This document shows positions 58,101 to 64,000 of a DNA stretch of 64,000 bases, piece after piece. How positions within the stretch are numbered: position 1 is the stretch's first letter; every line of letters begins with the position of its first letter. The notes under the pieces are model-generated. The model was not told the origin of the DNA. It made no database searches and was given only the letters and a program-made list of their open reading frames with translations. The position numbers and the translations under genes were made by a program. The stretch covers positions 214,523-278,522 of the forward strand of contig JAUTCQ010000009.1 in NCBI GenBank assembly GCA_030673845.1. The letters are read 5' to 3'. Source of the DNA: Verrucomicrobiota bacterium JB022. Its GTDB lineage: Bacteria; Verrucomicrobiota; Verrucomicrobiia; Opitutales; Oceanipulchritudinaceae.

Positions 58101-61100
58101 GGAAGTCGCTGTCGGGGCGAGGCCGGAGACGAGCGTCAGCCACTGATCGCTGCCCTTGATGCGGTAGCGGATGGCGAGGGATTCGACGTCGTTGCTCAGC
58201 TCACCGCCCCAGGAGAGGGCGACGTGGCCGCTGTCGTTGACGCCGCCGACGAGCACGATGTTGTTCGTCGGGTCGGTCGATTGCCCTTGGGCGAGGATCT
58301 TGGCGTTGGCCAGTTGCACCGAATCGACGTCCACCCCGGCACCGACTCGCAGGCCGACGCGGTTGAAGACGAAAGTGGTGGGCGACTGGTCGGAGCCAGT
58401 AAAGGCGCTGAGCAGCACGCCGTCTTCTTCGCGGACGAGGGCCGCGTAGTAGTCGATCGTGTCTTGCTCGGTGCGCGAGAGGGTCAGCACCACACGATAG
58501 GCACCGTCGGCCAGTTCCGGCGTCGGCATGCGGTAAGTCGTGAGCGTGCGGCCTTCGCTGGATGCGTAGAACGGCTGTTGCACGGACTGGTCGCGGCCGA
58601 GGATGACGCTGGCGCTGTTATTGACCGCGTCGTTGGTCGCGAGGTAGCCGGGCATGATCTGGCCGTTTTGCTCGGTGCCGAAGAAGAGGCCCCAGGCCAG
58701 CAGGTCTGCATCGCTGGTTTCGGCAGTGATGCCGGTCAGCGTGAGCGAGGTACTGAAGGTGATCGTGGCGCCGGGCTGGTCGAGCTGCACCGTTTCGAAA
58801 GCGGCTTGCACGGCGGTGTCGGCGGCGGCATCGGCCCCTTCGCCCCAGGCGGGAGCGTTGGAGTTGGCACCCGTCAGCTCGCCGGAGCCCTTGGCCATCG
58901 TCCAGCCGGAGATGGCGGAGGCGTCATCGCTCTCCACGGCGGCGAAGTCGGAGCCGGTGCCCCATACGTTAGGGAAGGCACCCATCACGAGTTCGACGGT
59001 TGCGCCGCCGGTGATGTCGGCGTGGTGAATCGCCGGCACGTTCAGCGCCACACCGTTGAGCAGGGCAGACTGGATGAAGAGGTTATCGCCACCGGCGTTC
59101 TCGGCCTTGATCGTGAAGGTCTTGCCGTCGGCGACATTGAACTGCACCTCGGGCACGCGCGCGCCGTGCAGGTAGTAGACGTCCTGCGTGGCCATCGGGA
59201 AGAAGCCGGCGGTGGTGAAGAAATAGAGCGAGGCCATGGCGCCGGAGTCTTCGTCACCGGGGTAGCCGCTCTCGCTGTAGCGATTGCGGAGCTGGGAGGC
59301 CCAGTAGGAAGTCAGGTAAGGGCGACCGGCGTAGTTGAAGAGGAAGGTGGTCTGGAAGCCGGGCTCGTTGGTGTAGTCGACGTAGGCGCCGTTGTTTTGC
59401 CCCATCGCATACTCGATGCGCTGGATGAAGCGGGCGCGCCCACCCATCAGCTCGACAAGTTCGTCGCGGTGGTGCGGCACGTTAAACGAGTAATTCCAGC
59501 TGGTGCCTTGGTAATAGCCCGCCGAGGAGGTCGGGGCATCGCCGAGGAAGCTGCCGCTGCGACTGCGGCCCTTGATGAAGCCCTTGAAGCCGCCGCTGGT
59601 GGCGGAGGCGTCCCATACGTTGCGCCAGTTGCCGGAACGCTCGAACAGCTCGGCGGCCTCTTCGGTGTGCCCGAGAGACTCGGCAATCGTGGCGGCGGCA
59701 TAGTCGCCGTGGGCAAAGCCAAGCGTGGAGGAGGCGGAGGCGAGGCGGAAGTCGTAGCCGTTGGCGTCGCCATCGGTCGAGACATAGCCGAGGTCGCGGT
59801 AGTCGGGCGTGCGGCGGTTGGCGTTGAACTGCAACAGCGGCCACACCTTTTCCCAGTCGATGCCGGGGATGTCTTTGACGAAGGCGTCGAGGATCACGCG
59901 GTCCACTTCGTCCCCACCCTGCCCGACCTGATAATCCTTGCCCATGATAAAGGCAGTCTCGGCACGGCCGTTACGCTGGAAGCGTTCGGCAAAGGAGTTG
60001 ACGTTGCCGGCGACGGCTTCGGGCTCGACGATGGCGAGCAGCGGGAAGAGCGTCTGCCAGGTGTCCCACAGGGTGTAGTGGTCGTCCCAAAACGCGGCGT
60101 CTTCCGGCCAGCCTGCGGGGTCGCCCGTGCGGTTGCGGGGCTGGATGAGGCTGTGGTAGAGCGCGGTGTAGAACTTGCGGGCTTCGGCAATGCTGATCTG
60201 CGGCGTCTCGATGGCGCCGAGGGCCTCGTTCCAGCGGGCCTTGGCGGCTGCTTCGAGCGCTTCGCTATCCCAGGCCGGGATTTCGTTTTCGAGGTATTGG
60301 CGGGCGCGTTCGACAGAGTTGAACGAAACCGCGACCTTGAGGCGCACGGTCTGCGTTTCGTTGGTGTCGAAGCGCAACCAAGCGCCCAGCGGCTGGCGCG
60401 AGTCGATGGAGGCGCTTAGCGTGCCGTCATTGGACGTGCTGCCGACCCAGGTGCCACCGGAGACCGGCGTAGCATCGACTTGAGCGTAGAAGTAGACGTT
60501 GTATTGCGCCGGGTTCCAGTTGCCGTCGAAGGTACCGCCGCCGCTGATCGTACCGTGCTTGAGGTCGATCTCGACCGAGCCGTTGATCATCGCGTCGGAG
60601 CGGCCGAGCTTACGGGCCACGTCGAAGTTCACGCGCGCATCGTCGGAGGCGGGGAACTCGAATTCGTAGATCGCAGCGTTGGCGGTCGGCACGACCTTTA
60701 CATCCGTGTCCCACTTCGTGAGGTTGGCGCGGAAGGCATATGGGCGCGCCTCAACATCGGTCGTCAGCGAGCCATGCTCGTCTTCGACGATAGAGTGGCC
60801 GAGGCGGGGCGAGATGAGGAAGTTGCCATAGGAGAGCGTCGACGAGCCCGAGCCGGAGGCATGGAGCTGCGAGAAGCCGACGACAGGGCTGCCAGCGGCA
60901 TAGCCCGAAGCGGCGGAGGCGACGGTGTCGGGGCTCGGGTAAATCGATGACAGGGGCAGCACCGGGCCGGGCACGGTGGAGCCGGCACCCGTCACGCCGA
61001 TGAACGTGTCGACGAGGTCAGCCGGTTCCGTGTCGGGATCAACCATCGGGTCGGGCAACTCGTCGGACAGCGTGAGCCCCGGGTTCTGGAAGAGCTGCAG

Positions 61101-62408
61101 GGCCTGAGGTTCGGTGATCAGGCCTTCATAGAGCTGGACATCGTCCACGTCGCCCGCCAGATCGTCCAGCACGGAGCCGGCGCGCAGAAAAGCGCCGATG
61201 GCAAAGTAGCGGATCGGATTGGTCGTGATCGCGACAGGGACGTCGTTGATGCCCGCCAGCTCGCCGTCGATGTAAACGAGGCGCACATTCTCCTGGTAGA
61301 CGGCCACCACGTGGTGCCATTCCCCGTCGGACACGTTTACGCCGGTATTGATCTCGCCTTCGTTGCTGCCGCTACCGCCGTTGCGGTGGCGCACGCGCAG
61401 GCCGAGGCCGCCCGTCTCGCGGGTGGCGACCGAGAAGCCCGTGTTATACGTGGCGGAGTCGGTCGAGGCCGTCGTCATGCCCAGCACCGCCTGGGTGTTG
61501 GCGGCGGCTTGCGTCGGCGTCTGGCGCACCCAGAAGGTGACGCTGAAGGGGCGGAAGGTGCTGTAGTCGCCCAGAATCGCCAATTGGCTGCCCGCATCGA
61601 GGTCGGCCAGCAGGTAATCGTCGGAGCCGCCCAGCTGCACATAGCCGCCGGCTGCACCAGCGGAGCCCATGAAGGCGACGGCATCGCCCTGCACGGTGAG
61701 CGGAGCCACGCCCTGCGCGTCGGCAGCGTCGCCGTCGAACTTGAAGTGGTGCTTCAGCTTGGCTGCGCCTGCCGGGTCGGGGTATTGGTTGAAGCTCAGG
61801 TTGTCGATCGCATGACGGCCATTGGAGCCGTAGGTTTGCGAAGTCAGGTCAAACGTGAGCCGGTAGTCTTCACCCAGCTTGCCCATGAAATTAGGGGAAA
61901 CCTTGATCACGGAGGTGTCGGTCGAGGCATTGTCGAGCGTCACCGACTGGCTCCACACCACGTTGTTCCGGGAGTCGGTCAGGACGAGATCCCAGGTCGT
62001 GACGCCGGCGGTCTCGGCGGTGTGCGCGAAATCAAAAGAGTTCAGGACGACCGCAAAGCCAGCCTCGGCCCGAAAGTCGATGGTGTGGAAATCCACATCC
62101 AATTGGCCGACGCGGGGAGTGTTGCCCTCGTTGTCCCAGGCACCTTCCCCCACCGTGAGGTTCTCCAGGTTGGCGAACCAGGAGCTGGTGTGGACGTCCC
62201 ACTGGGAATCCCAGGAAAGCGCGATATTGGGCGTGGTGCCGTTGTTCACCACATAGCCGTTGCCATCGGCTGTTACATTGGAGGCAAAATTGGAGGGTAT
62301 TCCAGTATTGCTCCCCCCTATTTGGCCAAAGCCAACGATGGTGGCCTGACTAGTGCTAGCCATACCGGCCAACACGCCAAGGGTTAAGAAAGTTGATGTA
62401 GGTCTCAT
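55104..62408 (-). CDS. Giant secreted GH92 alpha-mannosidase fused to a metallophosphoesterase
   Basis: 2434 residues with a signal peptide (1-22). Order: a beta domain shared with the neighbouring PEP-CTERM protein (23-210), a LamG-like domain (216-430), a GH92 domain (about 465-1150; WDDHYTLWDTWQTLFPL at 774-790, GYPGDEDSGAMAS at 1048-1060), a beta sandwich (1160-1370), a fibronectin III-like domain (1380-1470), another beta domain (1477-1650), an Ig-like domain (1660-1740), and a calcineurin-like phosphoesterase (1760-1990) with Asp1767, Asp1800, GNHD at 1838-1841, His1939 and GHNH at 1977-1980. Calcium-type DxDxDG repeats follow (2268-2330). GH92 enzymes cut alpha-mannosides with calcium; the phosphatase may act on a phosphorylated mannan, which is inference. 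No PEP-CTERM tail. Confidence 0.93.
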   Translation of the reverse strand: MRPTSTFLTLGVLAGMASTSQATIVGFGQIGGSNTGIPSNFASNVTADGNGYVVNNGTTPNIALSWDSQWDVHTSSWFANLENLTVGEGAWDNEGNTPRVGQLDVDFHTIDFRAEAGFAVVLNSFDFAHTAETAGVTTWDLVLTDSRNNVVWSQSVTLDNASTDTSVIKVSPNFMGKLGEDYRLTFDLTSQTYGSNGRHAIDNLSFNQYPDPAGAAKLKHHFKFDGDAADAQGVAPLTVQGDAVAFMGSAGAAGGYVQLGGSDDYLLADLDAGSQLAILGDYSTFRPFSVTFWVRQTPTQAAANTQAVLGMTTASTDSATYNTGFSVATRETGGLGLRVRHRNGGSGSNEGEINTGVNVSDGEWHHVVAVYQENVRLVYIDGELAGINDVPVAITTNPIRYFAIGAFLRAGSVLDDLAGDVDDVQLYEGLITEPQALQLFQNPGLTLSDELPDPMVDPDTEPADLVDTFIGVTGAGSTVPGPVLPLSSIYPSPDTVASAASGYAAGSPVVGFSQLHASGSGSSTLSYGNFLISPRLGHSIVEDEHGSLTTDVEARPYAFRANLTKWDTDVKVVPTANAAIYEFEFPASDDARVNFDVARKLGRSDAMINGSVEIDLKHGTISGGGTFDGNWNPAQYNVYFYAQVDATPVSGGTWVGSTSNDGTLSASIDSRQPLGAWLRFDTNETQTVRLKVAVSFNSVERARQYLENEIPAWDSEALEAAAKARWNEALGAIETPQISIAEARKFYTALYHSLIQPRNRTGDPAGWPEDAAFWDDHYTLWDTWQTLFPLLAIVEPEAVAGNVNSFAERFQRNGRAETAFIMGKDYQVGQGGDEVDRVILDAFVKDIPGIDWEKVWPLLQFNANRRTPDYRDLGYVSTDGDANGYDFRLASASSTLGFAHGDYAAATIAESLGHTEEAAELFERSGNWRNVWDASATSGGFKGFIKGRSRSGSFLGDAPTSSAGYYQGTSWNYSFNVPHHRDELVELMGGRARFIQRIEYAMGQNNGAYVDYTNEPGFQTTFLFNYAGRPYLTSYWASQLRNRYSESGYPGDEDSGAMASLYFFTTAGFFPMATQDVYYLHGARVPEVQFNVADGKTFTIKAENAGGDNLFIQSALLNGVALNVPAIHHADITGGATVELVMGAFPNVWGTGSDFAAVESDDASAISGWTMAKGSGELTGANSNAPAWGEGADAAADTAVQAAFETVQLDQPGATITFSTSLTLTGITAETSDADLLAWGLFFGTEQNGQIMPGYLATNDAVNNSASVILGRDQSVQQPFYASSEGRTLTTYRMPTPELADGAYRVVLTLSRTEQDTIDYYAALVREEDGVLLSAFTGSDQSPTTFVFNRVGLRVGAGVDVDSVQLANAKILAQGQSTDPTNNIVLVGGVNDSGHVALSWGGELSNDVESLAIRYRIKGSDQWLTLVSGLAPTATSYTNSHLPILNDYEFQIVGLKGDDVVDTSDTVSAQPTASETTYVAKLIESGDIWKFLDNGSDQGTAWRAPSFDDSSWSEGPSKLGYGDSHNTTTIGYGPDSNNKYPTTYFRHHFTVDSVQNVVGLNVDVVRDDGVILYLNGHEIVRDNMPAGEVDYLDWSANTVDGSAETTFYNFVVSSRYLVEGANVLAAEVHNRSGNSSDLGFNLKVGALVYSENAPEPVSESVTAEVDGHAGSDYTGSLAQYVTDPNGDALAFSKVSGPAWLVVNADGSISGQPGMGDIGENRFVISVTDGMDGTVEFEYIVHVDEGFELARAPLPTLGERLRFGVIPDTQGSTNGVPVVEASSVAAKIIELAPELVIEVGDVTDGNSSGDSKLSQLNLLKQTMVNPLRDAGIEYYPVRGNHDSNASSLTSDQAWVWQKAFPWLFEGQEPLIDPTDVPGGSGAAPNYRNYSFVLDTGANTFLIALDEWDGGTDTNYSEWLRAKLAEIRAEHPDAHIFPYSHTGVFATSLHPAMTEYISTGPGPFIEACAEYHIDGWLAGHNHIYDRSMAVDIDNDSRSEFFYITCGSASEKFYGLQRAPVENQRLNHLVDSTQTPGEPIAFQIIEINGPFVTMHNWMAPQNPNGTFTEWTVWDTYAYSRNGGQFNVAAEANYNSANITDVAPDAEGFVGTGLAIADGINSDATYYTAENKTFGLYRNITVGWVQQSQWYDAEGVQLISDIASINGMRNHPTRNRADAYTLSLAYDDSTLSPSQEQQLSIVAFLDADTSDEDAGDWINAASATLGEFATQPVYRAAKADDAVGTWGIDIENNVVWARLDYQGDFAIASNVVDTDGDGLEDAWEMAYFGTLEYGAEDDVDGDGLTNLQEQRIGTDPMLADTDGDLFDDGVEYANGLDPRMYNSDLQGSLLDAIRQSQELQNQLGLYTSSTIVGLAGGKPVIAIGEDGKISLKLQLYYSEDLESWEPVEEVEVQPEVDTSGAGFFMWSPDVSDALPTEE

Positions 62409-62604
62409 ACAAGCAAAATTTTCGACCGAGCATGCGTCTTCATACCCGGCATTAGCAAAAACGATAGTTCCAAGTCGTAACTACTGACTTCGGCTCACTC
62501 CACTGAAGGGCGAGCACCCGCAGTCGTAGGCCTTATCTACAAATTGACATCGGAGGAGGCGAGAGTGCCCCCACCCATCCCAGATAGAAATGTCGTTACA
62601 ATTT

Positions 62605-62620
62605 CGCTACATTTGTAGCG
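62605..62620. repeat. Short palindrome upstream of the giant gene
   Basis: cgctaca tt tgtagcg, arms of seven, in the 359-base gap between the giant gene and the PEP-CTERM gene. Possibly an operator. Confidence 0.3.
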
Positions 62621-62705
62621 ATCACACGAAGCCCCTGTAACCTGCCCGGCAGATGTGTTCCTACGCCGGACAGCTGGCTGAAAATGCAAACAGACCGCGC
62701 GCTGG

Positions 62706-62755
62706 CGGTTTCGCCTGCCATCGCGCGATCGACAAAAACTATGCCGGCGAAACCG
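62706..62755 (-). repeat. Ten-base inverted repeat after the PEP-CTERM gene
   Basis: cggtttcgcc (62706-62715) with ggcgaaaccg (62746-62755), loop of 30 bases. It follows the stop at 62768 on the minus strand and may be a loose terminator; no T-run is seen. The rest of the gap holds nothing else I can support. Confidence 0.4.
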
Positions 62756-62767
62756 GGTAACCAATCT

Positions 62768-63484
62768 CTAGCGCTGGCGGCGGCGGATCAGCGGCACCAA
62801 GGCACCCAGACCGGCGATCAGCGCAATGGTGGACGGCTCGGGCACGACCACCGCAAACTCGTTGAAGCTCAGGTTGTCGATGCCGTGGCGGCCGTTGGCG
62901 GCACCGTAGGTCGTGGAGGTGCGGTCAAACGTCAGCGTGTAGCTTTCCCCATCGACGCCAGTGAAGTTGGGACTGATCGTTAGCACCGAGGTGGCGGTAT
63001 TGGCGTTGTCGAGCATCACCGACTGGCTCCACACCACCTGGCTGGAAGAGTCGGTCAAGATCAGGTCCCAAGCCGTCACGCCAGAAGTTTCTGCGGTGTG
63101 CCCGAAGTCGAAGGAATTGAGCACCACGGCATAACCGGCGGAGGCACCAAAGGTAATGGTGTGGAAGTCGGTGTCCAGCTGGGCGATACGCTGCGTATTG
63201 CCCTCATTGTCCCACGCGCCGCCGCCCACCGTCTGACTCTCGAGGCTGGCAAACCAGGAGCTGGTGTGGATGTCCCACTCCGCATCCCAGAGCAGGGAGA
63301 CATTGGGCGTGGCGCCATTGGAGACGACAAAACCATTGCCATCGGCCGAGGCATAGGAGCCGAAATTGGACGAGATCGCGGTGTTGCTGCCACCGATCTG
63401 GCCAAAGCCGAGGATCGTGGCGCTGCAGGCGCTGGCAGAGGCCGCCAGGAGAGCTGCGGCGAGAACGAAGGAACGAGCTTTCAT
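62768..63484 (-). CDS. PEP-CTERM protein sharing the N-terminal domain of the giant mannosidase
   Basis: 238 residues. Signal peptide, then a beta domain (TILGFGQIGGSNTAISSNFGSY to TYGAANGRHGIDNLSFNEF) that matches residues 23-208 of the downstream giant protein nearly end to end (DVHTSSWFA versus DIHTSSWFA, AWDNEGNT in both). It ends in a PEP-CTERM tail (VPEPSTIALI, hydrophobic helix, RRRQR). The domain resembles uncharacterised beta-sandwich domains of verrucomicrobial PEP-CTERM proteins. It is probably surface-anchored by exosortase. Confidence 0.88.
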   Translation of the reverse strand: MKARSFVLAAALLAASASACSATILGFGQIGGSNTAISSNFGSYASADGNGFVVSNGATPNVSLLWDAEWDIHTSSWFASLESQTVGGGAWDNEGNTQRIAQLDTDFHTITFGASAGYAVVLNSFDFGHTAETSGVTAWDLILTDSSSQVVWSQSVMLDNANTATSVLTISPNFTGVDGESYTLTFDRTSTTYGAANGRHGIDNLSFNEFAVVVPEPSTIALIAGLGALVPLIRRRQR

Positions 63485-63867
63485 GAATGTACGTAGTCCG
63501 AGAGTGTATCCAAGATTCCATGACAGAATTGTCTGTCACAGGTATCGGATAGAGAGTCCCGCCACCATACACGTCAACCAGCAAGGCGGACTTCACAGAC
63601 TCTTTGCCACACTGTAACAAGTCTGTAATCTGGCCTCGAATTTCGAGCGTCCGCGAAGCATTCCATCCTGCATTCAGGCCTCAAGATGTCGGTTGTTGAT
63701 CCCTCCCACGGGATCCGCCCCCGGAAATGGGGACGCATTCTTAACCGGGGAGGATCGACACCTTAAGCACAACGTGAATCGCAAGTAATAGCTAGCTATT
63801 ATTATCACCCGATAGCTGAGCACTGTCGCGGATGAATCATCTGACGCCTCCCCTGCGAGACCTAGCA
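63485..63867. other. Intergenic stretch before the insertion element
   Basis: No gene I can support. It contains a perfect 14-base palindrome aatagctagctatt (63787-63800) in an A/T-rich block, and GC-rich direct text otherwise. It probably holds the promoter of the PEP-CTERM gene near 63485-63600. Confidence 0.4.
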
Positions 63868-64000
63868 CCCTGCTGAAAAAGTCCTTTTCCGGGGCAGCGG
63901 CATAGATAAGCTGTGGGTATGCGCGGTAAGGTGTCGAGACAGTTGGATGCGGTGGCGTTGATCAACCTGGAGTCGTTGATTCCGGCGAAGCATCCGATCC
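63868..64000 (+). mobile_element. Left end of an IS1182-like insertion sequence (cut by window edge)
   Basis: The stretch ctgctgaaaaagtcc (about 63870-63884) resembles the terminal inverted repeat of IS1182-family elements, and a transposase start follows at 63919. The exact left border and target duplication cannot be fixed without the right end. Confidence 0.6.
63919..64000 (+). CDS. IS1182-family transposase, N-terminus (cut by window edge)
   Basis: 27 codons in the window: MRGKVSRQLD, INLESLIPAKHPI. The R-G-K start, then L-E-x-x-I-P-x-x-H-P, matches the N-terminus of IS1182/IS5-group transposases. It continues past the right edge. Confidence 0.7.
   Translation, partial: MRGKVSRQLDAVALINLESLIPAKHPI

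Noticed and set aside
55056..60419. Long plus-strand open frames (977 and 777 codons) opposite the giant GH92 gene
   Set aside because: The minus strand has full domain motifs along the same stretch; the plus-strand frames give only low-complexity Val/Gly/Glu text.

Overview
The window reads as a chromosomal segment of a GC-rich Gram-negative bacterium, most probably a verrucomicrobium of the Opitutia type. Three things point that way: several secreted proteins end in PEP-CTERM sorting tails; there is an mcsA-mcsB-clpC cluster outside Firmicutes; and secreted enzymes carry long multi-domain architectures. Many starts lack a clear Shine-Dalgarno sequence. No rRNA or CRISPR array is seen. There is one tRNA (Thr, CGT) and the edge of one insertion sequence.

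Region by region. 1-9.3 kb, minus strand: the N-terminus of GAPDH, a GlxA-type regulator, a DUF1573 protein, a CysJ-like flavoprotein reductase, the large subunit of glutamate synthase and a glutaredoxin-like protein. 9.4-15.5 kb: a GluQ-like synthetase lacking its zinc ligands, an SLC13/RCK permease, an Rrf2 regulator, a TPR protein, an M23 peptidase homologue and a PRC/BON protein. 15.5-17.7 kb: nadA and an MFS carrier, overlapping by one base. 18-21.1 kb: three tandem phage-tail-collar (MdpB-like) genes, meeting a methyltransferase end to end. 21.2-22.8 kb: two duplicated PEP-CTERM genes, each with its own terminator. 22.8-26.6 kb: a prepilin peptidase, aroE and SirB1-like cluster, then yggS with a small membrane gene that looks frameshifted. 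26.7-34.4 kb: mostly housekeeping genes (LysR, HU, YgfZ, DAHP synthase, malate dehydrogenase, and infA-nadD-rsfS).

34.4-45.7 kb: an LLM oxidoreductase, a class A beta-lactamase with Gly at Ambler 170, tadA, a low-molecular-weight phosphatase, superoxide dismutase, a hybrid histidine kinase, ffh, a glycine-rich RRM protein, and a PhzF/methyltransferase pair behind a leader that looks like a transcription attenuator with a Trp-rich ORF. These are followed by tRNA-Thr and a stand-alone HPt protein. 45.7-50.6 kb: glutamate dehydrogenase, a small membrane protein, an alpha-amylase-family gene with a 21-bp palindrome on its promoter, and a soluble sugar dehydrogenase. 50.6-54.8 kb: mcsA-mcsB-clpC. 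55.1-63.5 kb: a 2434-residue secreted protein joining a GH92 alpha-mannosidase to a metallophosphoesterase. Its N-terminal domain is repeated as a separate PEP-CTERM protein encoded just upstream. 63.87 kb to the end: the left edge of an IS1182-like element.

The strongest candidates for something new are the GH92-phosphoesterase fusion with its shared-domain partner, the collar-protein triplet with its convergent methyltransferase, and the attenuator-like leader at 44.93-45.17 kb. All function calls come from reading protein motifs by eye; no database search was run.
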